Shown in pieces: positions 45,534 through 56,961 of a stretch of DNA of 64,000 nucleotides. How positions within the stretch are numbered: position 1 is the first letter of the stretch; each line of letters opens with the position of its first letter. Location of the stretch: assembly GCA_007844125.1 (NCBI GenBank), contig CM017567.1, positions 4,469,660-4,533,659 on the forward strand, in the 5' to 3' direction. The DNA is from Sinonovacula constricta. Taxonomy: Eukaryota; Mollusca; Bivalvia; Cardiida; Solecurtidae. The notes beneath the pieces were generated by a model. The model searched no databases. It saw only the letters and a list, made by a program, of their open reading frames with translations, and was not told the DNA's origin. A program made the position numbers and the translations under genes.

Positions 45534-47664
45534 TGAATAGGACATCCAAGAGACTATGCAACATCCTACAGAACCTATATTATGATATTTCATCTGTGGG
45601 TGGGTGGCCAGCATGCTGCTCACATCATTTAGTGCCTAAATCAGGGGATTTTTCATTAGAAATATTTCGAAAAAAAAATGTGTATATTTGTACAAGCATT
45701 CAGTAACTAAGCTACTGGAAGAAGAGAAGAAAAAAGGCTTCAGTTATAACAACATGTACGTATCTATTGTTGCTTTGTTAAGTAAAAGGATAACAAATAA
45801 CACAATTGATATTTTAAACACGTTGAACTATTTTGTGAGTGGTAGTCTTTAGTACATATTAGGGATATGTTCATAAGATAAAGACTTGAGTGAAGATGCT
45901 TAATTTATTGCATGGAAAATGTACATACACTCAGGCCAATACAGAACTGTTTCAGCTATTGCATGTTTACTGTACACGTAAATAACTTATTGTGTCTTGT
46001 TCTGTTATGCAACCTTCTATGTAAAAGAACTTGTTCTAGGATATTTTACATCAGTACTATCAACAATAACAGGTTTTATTTTTTTGTATGAACGGCTTGA
46101 GCTCAGAGACTTTAATGACATTAGTTGTGTTGCTTTGGTATATCTCAGTACTACCCTAGTCGTACATTTTACTATTTAAATCTTTGTATTTTATAGTTTG
46201 GACTTACTTTTAAATACTAGTAAGCTGTCAATTACTTATGTTTTCAAAAGACTTTAGGTGAATAGATTGCACTTGTATTAAGCGTAGAGCAGCCTTTACC
46301 TCTGCAAATTAATCATGCTGTCTTTCAAGCATAACATGATATCGGAACTATGAACTCAACAGCAATCTGTATTTTCCATAGAACTGATTAGTCATTCCTA
46401 TTTTGTATATGACAGGTAAATGTAATATTTTGGCTAATGTACATCACAATCTACAAATTAATGTCATCCCTAGTTACACGGCAAGACATCTTTGTGACTT
46501 TAAAACATTTTCTTGGGTGCCATGGTAACCATTTTCATTTAATAATGTATACTAAGTCATAATTGTATGTACTTGTCATTGTCAAAGAATATGTTTTTAT
46601 TGTGTAATAAAACAATGATATACTTCAAAGTGAATATACAATTGCACAGGTTAAATTGCCTTTGATGTTAGTTATTTTCGCCTAAGTGGGGTCAATACTG
46701 CTGCCATAAAAATTGTTGTTACTATGGCATTTTTTCAAATATTTTGAAAATATAATCACTTTTGAAATCAGGAATGATTGTAGTTTTAAAAAATTTATAA
46801 ACGCCAATTTCGTCCAGGTACGTCATTTGGACGAATGTCACAGATCTTGTCACAAATTGCATATAGTCCAGAAGTCTTGACTTATAGGGTGAATGGTCTT
46901 TCAATGCAACACCAGATACAATCTATTAGGTGTTGCCGTCCCACATGCTTATTGCCTAAGGTGCATTTTATATTTAATTTACAAAACATGTCTGTTAAAT
47001 AGCTCAACAAGTAATACACACCTGCTTTTTATGGCGCTGATATGAAATTAATATTCCCAGAAACGTACTCTTGTTATTATAATCTGTCACTTATATATCA
47101 ACAGCTTTAAAAGATGTAAACACGATATCTCATTATAATAATGTTTAAAGATAATTTAAACTCACTTAATCCGATATTTTATATTCGTAGCGTATAAATG
47201 AAAGATTCTGTCAAAACAGCCATCAACGACAGAAGCAGTGTCTGATTTATGTCCAATTAAACTACCTCTATGGCTTGGTAATTCGTTTGAAGGGTCAGAT
47301 AGGGTTCATATTTAAGACTTATCGCAATATAATTAAACATGACGGATGTGTACCTAATTACCAGTGTTATATTTGTATACGTTTGATGAAAAAAAAATCC
47401 TTCTTTTCCGATTGGCTACAAGCCCTTAATTGCGGTGTTTTTATTGGAGAGTACTACCTCCAAACCCGGTAAAAGCGGATCTTACCACAAAACAACCCAC
47501 ATTCAATGCTTGTGTTCTGCTCCTAGAAATTAAACTGAGACGGCATTTGCATAAGGGTTTCCGACATTGATATCACCAGCCTTATAATCAACATTTGCTG
47601 TTCAACCGCATAATATACAAGATCAAACTTTAAAAAGGTAATTGTACTCTGATCCTACACAAAG
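45534..47664. other. Intergenic between the THAP and ectodomain genes
   Basis: I see no exon-like frame, clear repeat or promoter motif. AT-rich throughout. Confidence 0.4.
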
Positions 47665-47875
47665 ATGATTTGCGTGGTCATGCTAGGATTCTTGCTCCTA
47701 TTTGTATATGCTGATATCAACCAACCGTGGACCCTTATACCAGAAGACATGACGCCGTTTTGTTCGGGTCAAGACATCTGTAGAAAAAATATCAACGCAA
47801 AGACATCGGACAGCACTAACAATATCTCGTCACTTAGACCGACATTTCAACTTGTCTTCGAGGACTGCTGTACAG
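47665..47875 (+). CDS. Ectodomain gene exon 1
   Basis: The exon has 70 codons plus one base, from ATG 47665 to a GTATGT donor. It has the signal peptide, CSGQDIC and an EDCC motif. The initiation context agATGA is acceptable. Confidence 0.78.
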
Positions 47876-50800
47876 GTATGTACGATTCACATCCTTGGTT
47901 CTTGAAAGTTTAAAGATTGTCTATCTTCGATCATATTTGAGTTTTGTAAATTAATGAGCATTGTAATTAATTCAATTGTCTCTCAACGTACACGTGAACA
48001 AAAAGCAGGGAAATAATGATACACTTTTGCATGTTACAACAAGGAGATTTATATTTATGTTGATATTTTTAATGTTATTTTATATCCAACCCGCGATACT
48101 TACTGGTAAATTATGTAATAAAGTACATTGGACCTGGGGCCGACATTTACAAAATTGTATTCTTTTCATCTGTCTGCGTGTCTGTCTTTTTGCAAATGTG
48201 TTTTAATATTATTCATCTCATAGCAGAGAAAGCACAAAATTCCTTTAATTTTATGCCTAGAACCTTATTTGTCTATAATTCTTCGCAAATTGCACTTAAG
48301 TTAAGACAAAACCTTTTCGCTATCTTTTTTATTTTTTTTTATTTCATTTAATATCACCTATTTTTTTTTTTTTTTTAGTGAAAATGATACTTCCCTCCCT
48401 TCTAGCTACAATGTGGACATTTCTTTTCAATTACGTCGTCATACTTATTAAAGAATATAATATGTCAGCGCTTGGACATTTCTTTTTTCAACTAGATCGG
48501 TTTTGTTGCCCTTGTTTGCATTTGAGAAACCCCTCAGGAATTGAGAAGTAAGAACTCTGTGAAACCGGTTTAAGATCCAAGGCTGTAACTGGGTAGGTTT
48601 GCTCTCTTTGTTTAATGACTCATCACAAATATGCACTTACTTTTACGTTGGCAATTGAAAACCTTTGTCTTTTCGAATTTTGGTATAAGTTGCAATGTTC
48701 ATAGGTCTTCGGCATCCTTTTTTATTCATTCTGTTTTTCAAACAGGCAACACCATTTTTAAAAAAGTTAAAACTAATGAAAGTATTGGATATATAGAAGC
48801 AATTAAACATCAAAATATTATTATTGATGGGTCAAGAAATGTTAGCTTACAAATCATATGGCCCTATTTTCCACGGTTCAATAAAAATACAAGACATATT
48901 TTAAATGACAAATTTTGGTCAAAGTGTGATCTTGTAAACATAAAATAGGAACAGTCAATGCCGAGGCTAGTTAACTGAGCGATACGTTTGTGAACAGTGG
49001 AGGGTTCAGTAAGTAGTTCCTAAAAGGTATTTTCTTTTACAGTAAATGTGTCATTTATATTTCAATGAAAAAATACAAAACAAAACACAACCCGATTTTC
49101 TCTGCTGTAGATTAAATACATGATTAAAATAAAGATGTAGATCCATATTGCATTCTTTCAACAACATCGATTAAAAAGATCATATGACTATAGTCGAATT
49201 TCTTATGTGATATTATAATCGATCAAATGCCCATTAGAATCAAAAGTTAATGTCCGATGGATAACATAGTCATTGTTTTGAAGAAAAAACAGAGGGTTTG
49301 CGTAACGCTCTTACATTTTCCCCTTTCATGCTTAACATTTACTTCATAACATACAATCGGCGGAATTATGTTTCTGATTTAACGTCAGCCATTTTGATAG
49401 CCCCGTACGTACGTTTCATCATACGGATAGCGTAAATGGCTAAATATCCTAGAAAGTAACAAAAAATTTGGCTTTAGGCTTCTTTGAAACGTCAAATTTT
49501 ATTAGCCTTAACATTTGACATTGTTTGAATTGATTGGGATTTTGAATGAGTATTTAAAAATGTGTCAAAATAGACTGCTATATTGCTATATTAACTTCGT
49601 CGTGAAGTGGCACATTTCTCTGTAATGCTACAGGCATTCAACCATTTTCCAAAAAGTCTGACAATTATTAGTTTTTTAACTTTCCGTGCATAGCAGCAAA
49701 AAAAGTCAACACCGCAAAATTTACGATTTCTTTTTTCGGAAACAATTCGGAAAAGTTTCATGCGTTGACTACATTGTATGATATTGCATTTTACCACACT
49801 TAGGTGAAGGGTGATATTTTTAACATCGCGATTATATTTGTTACTGCTGGAAATTAAAAGTGCAAATGATTGTTATACTTTAGTTTATTTCACTGATCTT
49901 GATGACTTGTTTTTGACTGACATGTTTTATTTCCTTAACAGAGTGTTCCTGTGAAGAGGACTGTGGAGATGATGTTATTTGCTGCTTCCCATGGATGCAT
50001 ATTTACAAGAACAAGGACAGAAGTTATCAAGAGTGCCTTTTGGCATCAAGTCACCACAATGATAAAAATGCGCCGTCCGTTCTCATGGTCACTTCCTCGA
50101 AAAACTCGACCATGGACACAAACAGAACTGACAAATCGGTTTCAGACGTATCCTGCGGAGATATAAAAGTTGCACCATGGGGAAGCATGCTGCCTGTCTA
50201 TTCAAGGCAAAGCCGTCTTATTTATAAAAATCATGTTTGCGCTAGAGAAAACAATGCCAGCGACCTTGTAACCTGGGAGCCCAACTTTTATTGTTCTTAT
50301 AAACGAACTGAAACCGGCCGGCTTTATCATATCGCTCAGCTTGCTTACGAAAGCCTTCAACCAACTAGGCCAGATTGCACCGTTGTTTTTATGCCACCAA
50401 AAGATATTATACCAAATATGAAGACAGAGTTGTGCTACGTAGATGTAATCAGATCTTGCATCAGCAGCTCAAATGGACACACATTAATTAACATGACGGC
50501 TGAACAGGTCAAGGTTGCATGTGAAGGCGGATTTTACTCGCCTTTTATTTTTAACAAAAATGTTTATGCAAACGTATTTTGTTTCATCTGTACTTGGATT
50601 TCATACCAGCCTACAAATCTCATTCAATGCGATGATTCTAACTTGATGAGTTTTGATTTTAGATCGACCATACTTCTTAATACTGATTTGTTTTTGAAGG
50701 ACATAGAAATGCAGAGAAAACCGCAAAGGCAGTTTTTAGCTTGCAGGAAGGAGATGACCCGAAAGGTGATATTTTCTCATTAATTACTTTTGTTGTTAGT

Positions 50801-52396
50801 TGTAAGCTTAGCAATATAATCAGCAACAATTAGCTCTAAAATCAATACAGATACTGCTCCACATTTTCTTAAGCTAACAGAGAACATAGTGTTTTACATT
50901 CAGATTGCCAGGTTAAGGCGGATAAACAGGAATATCATACTGGGTTGTATAATCACAAACAAATATAATATCTTATAATATATAATATATAAATGTTTAA
51001 AGGCTGCATTTGAAGCAGATATAGAATGTATTGCATAAACACTTGAAGTGATTCCGGACAAACTCAAGGTGCCCTGACACTGGACTAACCAGTTGTGAAC
51101 TTTAACCTAAAAACACACGTAAGATGTGATTCGTAATTAAGTCTTATTCTAAGACCATGTATCTCTCGACCTAGGGTAAACTCGGCGCATTCCATATTAT
51201 AAAAGCTGCGACAACACGTGTTATACTTGTGAAAATTTGACGACATGCGGACACATGCTATACTTTACTTGTTTCTAATATCATTGGATTTTCCAATCAA
51301 TCAATTGAGAGAATGATATCGAAACACAAAACTTATTAACACTTAGCTTGCTAAACACTTATTTATACCTTAAGTGCACATTTTTAAAACTAAGAATATA
51401 CTGTACAAATCTTTGTATCTTGACTAACAATATTTTCAATTATAAATTTAAGGTGCATTTATACACATTCTTTATAAGGACGACATATATTCGTATTGTT
51501 CTAATTACAGCTTTTAAAGAAAGTTTAATTATCTTTTTCAGTATACTTCCGACTGTAGGGAGATTCTCTGTCCCACAGGAAAAGTACGCGCTCCCAACGG
51601 AACCTGCGTCTTTTTATTTTTAGAGATTTCTGTCGCGAAGCCCATGCTGGTACTGGCACTATATCCAAAAGAGCCGTTCATGATGTTGGACATCGAGATC
51701 ACCTCTGATGTTGGCAAATGGCTGAAATCACCTTGGTCGAACGATTGGGTAATTGGAAGCGTCTTTAGAAATGAAACATACTCTGAGGTGACCGGCAATG
51801 CAACTGTTGCACAAATAGTCGTGTATATGTCTCGAGTGAGTACACCGGTGTCTCCAGCTATGGTCGAAGACGAAATGATCAACACTCTACCAAAAACCTT
51901 TCAGATATGCCTCGCCTCCAAATACTGCATTAAATGCGAACAACAGCTAATGACATATGGACTTGTCTCATTATTCCTTGGTGCACCTGCTTTTCCGTTG
52001 TGGTATACACAGCTAGAACAGTCATCGTACTTTCACAGCTTTTTCCAGTCGGAAATAAAATCGTACTCTAATACATACATCAACAGAAAGCTCCGGCCAG
52101 CCGCCTTTCAAGTCTTTACCAAGATGTTTCTTTGTCATCAGGTTGAACTAAATGAAACCGAATACGAGCGGCACGAAATGGCTGATATTGTCTTTTACAA
52201 GCCAAATAACCGTACACTTTTCCAGTACGAGTTCGAAGTTGTGCAAGACGCACACGATGTCAACAAAGTTCGCATTTGCTTAGATGATTCCGATCTTATT
52301 ACGGAAACCAACGGATGTCCCGACAAACAGTTAATGAACACGTTACTTGCACAACTTTGGGTTACTATTACAACGGCGATGGTTATCGCTTTCTGA
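47665..52396 (+). CDS. Secreted or anchored cysteine-rich protein with SMB-like start, 629 residues, three exons
   Basis: Exons are 47665-47875, 49942-50765 and 51542-52396. Residues 1-16 form a signal peptide (MICVVMLGFLLLFVYA). Residues 72-85, CSCEEDCGDDVICC, look like the core of a somatomedin-B-type knot. Two cassettes follow, YKNHVCARENN..LVTWEPNFYC and VYANVFCFICTW..LIQC, like the YxNxYCAxCN repeats in ectodomains of expanded mollusc orphan GPCR-like proteins. Exon 3 starts DCREILCPTGKVRAPNGTC, another recurring element of those proteins. Several N-glycosylation sites fit an extracellular location. The chain stops after a hydrophobic run (LLAQLWVTITTAMVIAF), with no seven-helix region downstream. 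It may be GPI-anchored, secreted, or a receptor truncated at helix 1. Family placement is from memory; the function is unknown. Confidence 0.75.
47876..49941. other. Intron 1 of the ectodomain gene
   Basis: AT-rich, with T runs near 48330-48378. The frame 48631-48948 has no splice support or motif. Confidence 0.5.
49942..50765 (+). CDS. Ectodomain gene exon 2
   Basis: A cttaacag acceptor opens the exon; the split codon makes E71, then CSCEEDC. The frame stays open for 274 codons to AAG|GTGATA, a weak donor that keeps phase 0. Reading through would end nine codons later. The frame at 49951-50166 in another phase is a shadow. Confidence 0.78.
51000..51115 (-). mobile_element. SINE fragment of the main family in intron 2 of the ectodomain gene
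   Basis: The phrases ttgaagcagatatagaatgt, aacacttgaagtgattc and cctgacactggactaaccag follow the family body in minus orientation. Heavily decayed. Confidence 0.5.
51542..52396 (+). CDS. Ectodomain gene exon 3 with stop
   Basis: The exon follows a tttttcag acceptor and has 284 codons to TGA 52394-52396. The cysteine-spaced start YTSDCREILCP joins in frame to exon 2. The antisense frame 51538-51885 is a shadow. No AATAAA lies between the stop and the LINE at about 52.7 kb. Confidence 0.82.
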   Translation, partial: YTSDCREILCPTGKVRAPNGTCVFLFLEISVAKPMLVLALYPKEPFMMLDIEITSDVGKWLKSPWSNDWVIGSVFRNETYSEVTGNATVAQIVVYMSRVSTPVSPAMVEDEMINTLPKTFQICLASKYCIKCEQQLMTYGLVSLFLGAPAFPLWYTQLEQSSYFHSFFQSEIKSYSNTYINRKLRPAAFQVFTKMFLCHQVELNETEYERHEMADIVFYKPNNRTLFQYEFEVVQDAHDVNKVRICLDDSDLITETNGCPDKQLMNTLLAQLWVTITTAMVIAF

Positions 52397-52636
52397 CACT
52401 ACTCAAAATGATGTGCATAAACTATGTCAGATATTTGTCCCTTTGTTGAAATGATCATAATTCAATAAGCCTGCAACCGTATAAAAGTTTGTCATGTTAT
52501 GTGCCATTGGTAATATGAGACACAAAACCAATGCTATGATTGCCTTCTGTCAAGGTATTTTTCTATTCTATTTACTACTATGAGAAAGCTGTTTGAGGGA
52601 GTAAAATAATGTAAATACGCAATTGATGCGACTTTA

Positions 52637-55342
52637 TTGCAAACGTTTGAATCAGACTGGTTCACCTTTCATGCTTGCCATGCCATCTCTCTGTTATTGT
52701 ATACCTTAAGTTGTATCGATACAGTCACAGACTGGTGGAGGAAGACCCCCGACACATGTCAGGATAGAACCACAGGCACACGCACCGTATGTCAGCTGGA
52801 AGATATGCTGTATACGGAGATAGTCGAATCTATCAAATATGCGTCGGACACATGTCTTCCACGCTCATTCTATCGCTCATACCTCAGGCCATATTGGGGT
52901 CAGACCTTAAAGGGCCTTCATGCGTGGATGCGTCAGAAGCGCGGTGAGTGGCTAGCAGCCGGTAGACCACGTGATAGAACTCACGAAACTTTCATATTAT
53001 ATAAGGAGGCCAAAGCAAAGTTTAGACGCTCTCACCGTAGCGCGGTTCGTAATTATATGAGTCAAACGTATCGTGATATTGAGGCCGCTGTACCTATTGA
53101 CTGCGGGTTGTTCTGGAAGCTGTTTAATGCTAAGAGAAAAGGCAATTCATCATCATGTACATGCGAGCTTAACTTTAATGGTCGTGTAGTACGCGACGCT
53201 AACGATATTACTCAAGAGTGGGGTTCCTATTTCGCTGATTTGTATAGTGATACAAATCATGAGTTGTATGATCAAAGCTTTCGTCAAGTAGTTGATAATA
53301 CAGTTGATCAGTTGAAATGTGAAAGCAATATGGTTCCTGATCAGCCTCCATTTTCACTCCAGGAATTGATGGGGTGTATTAAAAGCCTAAAGAAAGGTAA
53401 AATGTGCGGTTTAGACTCCATCTATAATGAGCATATAATTAATGGAGGGCATGTACTCTACGAATATATACTTTTATTATTCAATAATATGTTGTCGCAG
53501 TCTTATGTACCTAGTCAGTTAAAACAAGGTTGCATTATTACCTTATTCAAAGGAGGCAATAAACGTAAAGATGATCCGAATAGTTATCGAGCTATCACTC
53601 TTTCTTCATGTCTTCTCAAACTGTACGAGAGCATGCTTTTATTACGGTTAAAAGAACATATAAATATCCCTATTCATCCACTACAGGGCGGATTTCAGGA
53701 GGGGATGGGCTGTAATATGACAAGTTTTCTGTTTCAAGAGTGTATACATTATTGTAAAGAAAACAAGAGCAAGTTATATGCATGCTATTTGGATGCCCGT
53801 CAAGCTTTTGATAGGGTATGGCATAATGGCCTCTTCTACAAGTTATATTCTATGGGTATAACAGGTCGTCTCTGGCATGCGATTGTGAATATGCACACTG
53901 GAATGACCAGTTGTGTATTATACAGGGGACGTAAATCTGACTGGTTCCCGATACTTCAGTCCACCCGTCAAGGCTCACGTTGGTCACCATTTCTCTACTT
54001 GTGCTTCATTAATGAGTTAATACAACAACTTGTTAATACACAGGTCGGTTTATGTATAAACGGTTACAATCTATGTGCACCAACCGTAGCCGATGATATG
54101 CTTCTGCTATCTCTGTCAATGCAGGGCCTCCAAACTCTTCTAGACACTTGTCACCGTTATGCGTGCAAGTGGAGGTTTCAATATAATCCTGCTAAATGTG
54201 CCGTTATGGTTTTCAATGAAAATAAAATATCTTACCTCCGTTCGGCCAGATCATGGCATCTGGGTGATGACACAATATCCGAAGTCGATAACTACTTACA
54301 CCTGGGTGTTATGTGCTACTGTGACTATAAGTTAAACCAACGGATTAAATTTATTTCCGAAAAATTACGGAAAACGTTCTTCGGCACTCTGGACAATGAA
54401 TCTCTCAGTCAATTAAATCCAATCACCTGTAAAAGGATCTATGATCATATAGTCCTTCCAAAAGCACTTTACGGTACTGAATGTCTATACACCTTATCGT
54501 CTCATGAAATAATCTCCCTTGAGAGGGCGCATCGTAGGTGCGTCAAATCTATGCAGGGATTCAGCTGGAGGACACGTACTGATATAGCACTTAGTATGCT
54601 TAATATTTTACCTATAAAATGTCTTATTGATCAACGGAAACTGATTTTTCTTGGTCAACTGTGTCGCCTGCTGGGTAACAAAGCAGTAAGGCACGTGTTT
54701 CTGTTTCGGTTAACTTATAGCAAGTTAAACCCCTCTAGGATATCTGGTTTCTTTAAGGATATGTGGGGTCTGCTTGAGTATTATAATTTAACAAACTATT
54801 TAAACGATTTCCTAGGCGACGGAAATTTTCCGGGAAAGTTTACATGGAAACGCATCGTTTATCTCAAGATCCGTTCAAAGGCGACCATTGACTGGACAGA
54901 TAGATATTGTGCGGTGGAATTCGCTCGTGTCCGATCTATTCATACACTGTATGAGATAAGCGAGATTTGGCAGTATAATTATAGAAATTCTTGCCAACTT
55001 ACTTATTGCAGAACAGTTTGCAAACTGGTTACTTATTTATCATGGCAGGGTGGGTCATGTCGAAGATGTGGCGTTGAGCTAAACGACACTAATCTTACTG
55101 ATCATATTCTCACTGTCTGTCCACATTTGTATACACACCGACGTCAGTTGGCGGTCTGTCTGCAAAGCGAATTCGGAGATCACGTGTTGTCAACCTTTCT
55201 CTCTTTAGATGAGAGAACAAAAGTGAATGCACTTCTTGGTGTCCAGTGTCCAGCACTGTCTGCTTGTTTAAGCATACCTTATCATTTTTTGATAAATTTT
55301 CTATTTCGCCATGTCCATCTCATGTGGTTATCTTACAAATAA
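52637..55342 (+). CDS. LINE ORF2-like reverse transcriptase, 901 open codons, endonuclease missing
   Basis: The frame is open from 52637; the first ATG is at 52805 (residue 57). Residues 1-51 come from non-LINE, partly SINE-like sequence. RT blocks follow: GCIITLFKGGNKRKDDPNSY, AITLSSCLLKLYE, GGFQEGMGCNMTSF, ACYLDARQAFDRVWHNGL, STRQGSRWSPFLYLCFINEL and the catalytic VADDMLLL at about residue 482. A thumb region, GVMCYCDYKLNQRIKF, and a C-terminal CRRCGVELNDTNLTDHILTV then C complete it. The two catalytic aspartates and the upstream DARQAFD are all present. A full-length element would also need the N-terminal apurinic-type endonuclease, absent here. Clade not assigned. Confidence 0.88.
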   Translation: MQTFESDWFTFHACHAISLLLYTLSCIDTVTDWWRKTPDTCQDRTTGTRTVCQLEDMLYTEIVESIKYASDTCLPRSFYRSYLRPYWGQTLKGLHAWMRQKRGEWLAAGRPRDRTHETFILYKEAKAKFRRSHRSAVRNYMSQTYRDIEAAVPIDCGLFWKLFNAKRKGNSSSCTCELNFNGRVVRDANDITQEWGSYFADLYSDTNHELYDQSFRQVVDNTVDQLKCESNMVPDQPPFSLQELMGCIKSLKKGKMCGLDSIYNEHIINGGHVLYEYILLLFNNMLSQSYVPSQLKQGCIITLFKGGNKRKDDPNSYRAITLSSCLLKLYESMLLLRLKEHINIPIHPLQGGFQEGMGCNMTSFLFQECIHYCKENKSKLYACYLDARQAFDRVWHNGLFYKLYSMGITGRLWHAIVNMHTGMTSCVLYRGRKSDWFPILQSTRQGSRWSPFLYLCFINELIQQLVNTQVGLCINGYNLCAPTVADDMLLLSLSMQGLQTLLDTCHRYACKWRFQYNPAKCAVMVFNENKISYLRSARSWHLGDDTISEVDNYLHLGVMCYCDYKLNQRIKFISEKLRKTFFGTLDNESLSQLNPITCKRIYDHIVLPKALYGTECLYTLSSHEIISLERAHRRCVKSMQGFSWRTRTDIALSMLNILPIKCLIDQRKLIFLGQLCRLLGNKAVRHVFLFRLTYSKLNPSRISGFFKDMWGLLEYYNLTNYLNDFLGDGNFPGKFTWKRIVYLKIRSKATIDWTDRYCAVEFARVRSIHTLYEISEIWQYNYRNSCQLTYCRTVCKLVTYLSWQGGSCRRCGVELNDTNLTDHILTVCPHLYTHRRQLAVCLQSEFGDHVLSTFLSLDERTKVNALLGVQCPALSACLSIPYHFLINFLFRHVHLMWLSYK

Positions 55343-56065
55343 GTTAGACGCATCTTGGATTTGGATAACGATGTCTACGCTTTTAGTCCACATCTTGAGT
55401 CATTTATATATTGTTAACACATTTAGGGTAAATCGTCTTTTCTACATATGCACTCTTATTAATATATTGCTGATATATTTAAAGTAAATCGTATGTCCTG
55501 CATATGCACTCTTATTAATTAACGCTCTTCTTGTTTTTCGTTTCGGCAAGTTTGAGCATATAAGCGTAAGTGCATAAAATGTCATTTGTTTAGTTTATTT
55601 TACTAATGAGCACTTCACTTTTAGTTCTTGTTTCTACAAGCTCTAAGTAAGTGAAAGCTACAAACGTAAAATAACTGTACTGGTTCTTTTCAATTACATG
55701 TATGCTTTTTTCCGTCTTTTTTTTTTTTTCTTTCTGACACACATGTGGGCGTGTCTTGTGCATGTGTATGCGTGTGCGTGCGGGTGCACGCACAAATAGG
55801 CGCGTGTGTGCGACGCGCGTGTGCGTGTCTGTTTATATCTGGGTGTGTCTATGTGCGCATGAATGTTGTGTTTTGATCCTTTCCATTGTTCAGGTGTTAT
55901 TCATTCTCTAGTTGTTGATGTTTTTGTACGCATATTCCTCATCATAGATGCGACATGTGTTTGATTTATAGTAGCTCATGTTGTAATTTATTTTGTATAT
56001 GTTTATATATATTATGTATTGTAATGCAATCTTCTGTTAAAGGAGGAAATAAAGATATATATATT
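52715..56065 (+). mobile_element. LINE with an uninterrupted reverse-transcriptase frame, 5' part SINE-like
   Basis: The element comprises a SINE-like block at 52715-52790 (tggtggaggaagacccccga, gatagaaccac), then the LINE linker, RT and C-terminal zinc region. A roughly 720-bp 3' UTR ends gaggaaataaagatatatat. No endonuclease domain is visible upstream, so it is 5'-truncated. It sits 320 bases past the ectodomain gene's stop, in the same orientation. The frame is intact, unlike the LINE at 39.8 kb, so the insertion is young. Confidence 0.85.
55738..55860. repeat. Alternating purine-pyrimidine GT/GC tract
   Basis: A 120-base stretch of TG, CG and CA steps (gtgtatgcgtgtgcgtgcgg, gcgcgtgtgtgcgacgcgcg) lies in the LINE 3' UTR. 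It is unusually rich in CpG for this window. Confidence 0.8.
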
Positions 56066-56960
56066 TGTCGTACTCGTGCTGCCCTTAATAAAATATATAT
56101 CCTTTTCATTTAGCTTCATTTTAAATCCATCGTAATTACTTATATAATTACACACTTACATGGTGATGATAAAGATTAGGAATTCAAGCCATTCCTATTT
56201 TGACGCCACTCAGTAAGATATTGAAGCTTAATAATCTTTATACATTTTTTGCCAGCCAGTTATGCTGATTTTACGTAATTTTAATCAAACGATCTCTACA
56301 TAAATATAAAACACTTGCATAAACATGGGCTTTTACATTAGTTTATATCGTCCGTTAGCTATATGTATAAAATTTTTGTTAACTGTTTTAGAATTGAACA
56401 TGCAGCATTGTTAATTAAATATCTCTTCATACAAACTATGATTGTAGGTAGATGCCGCAGTCCAGAATTGTTTTTATTAGTTAGGAAAATGAAAAATTTC
56501 ATAATATTGCTTCAGTCAGACAATGTATATGGAATTCTTTAAAACATAGGTGCTACAATGAAGTTTGAATTCTTGAGAATTAACTGCCGTCATCTGAGAG
56601 TTATTGATACGTATGCCATGGTTTGGGGTTGACATGCGCAAAAATGTAACTAAGAAAGCCGTCAATCGGCGACATAGACAATATCAGCCGTCAAGAGTAG
56701 CTGACTTACAAGGAGATGTAATAAACCAAACTAAATACTTGCAGTGGTTCGTACTTACATCGCGCTCCGAAATACGCGCATATTCACACACGTTACAGGG
56801 TTCCCATTTCGGAGCGGTAAGAGCTGCCTCTTTTATAAAGTATGTTCAAGTTACAAACGGAGAAAAACTAAAATAAAGAGTGGTCATCAACCAATTATAT
56901 CTGGTAGTTGCTATAATGACCATAATTCAGTCGGTGATATGTATTTAACATTAATCAAAC
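56066..56960. other. No confident gene; a frame with a hairpin near its end
   Basis: A plus-strand frame to 56876 (first ATG at about 56613) reads MPWFGVDMRKNVTKKAVNRR and more, without known motifs. CGCTCCGAAAT at 56763-56773 and ATTTCGGAGCG at 56806-56816 are exact inverted arms. Confidence 0.35.
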
Positions 56961-56961
56961 A

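Noticed and set aside
51538..51885. 115-codon antisense frame
   Set aside because: Shadow of exon 3 of the ectodomain gene, which has splice signals and cysteine-pattern support on the plus strand.
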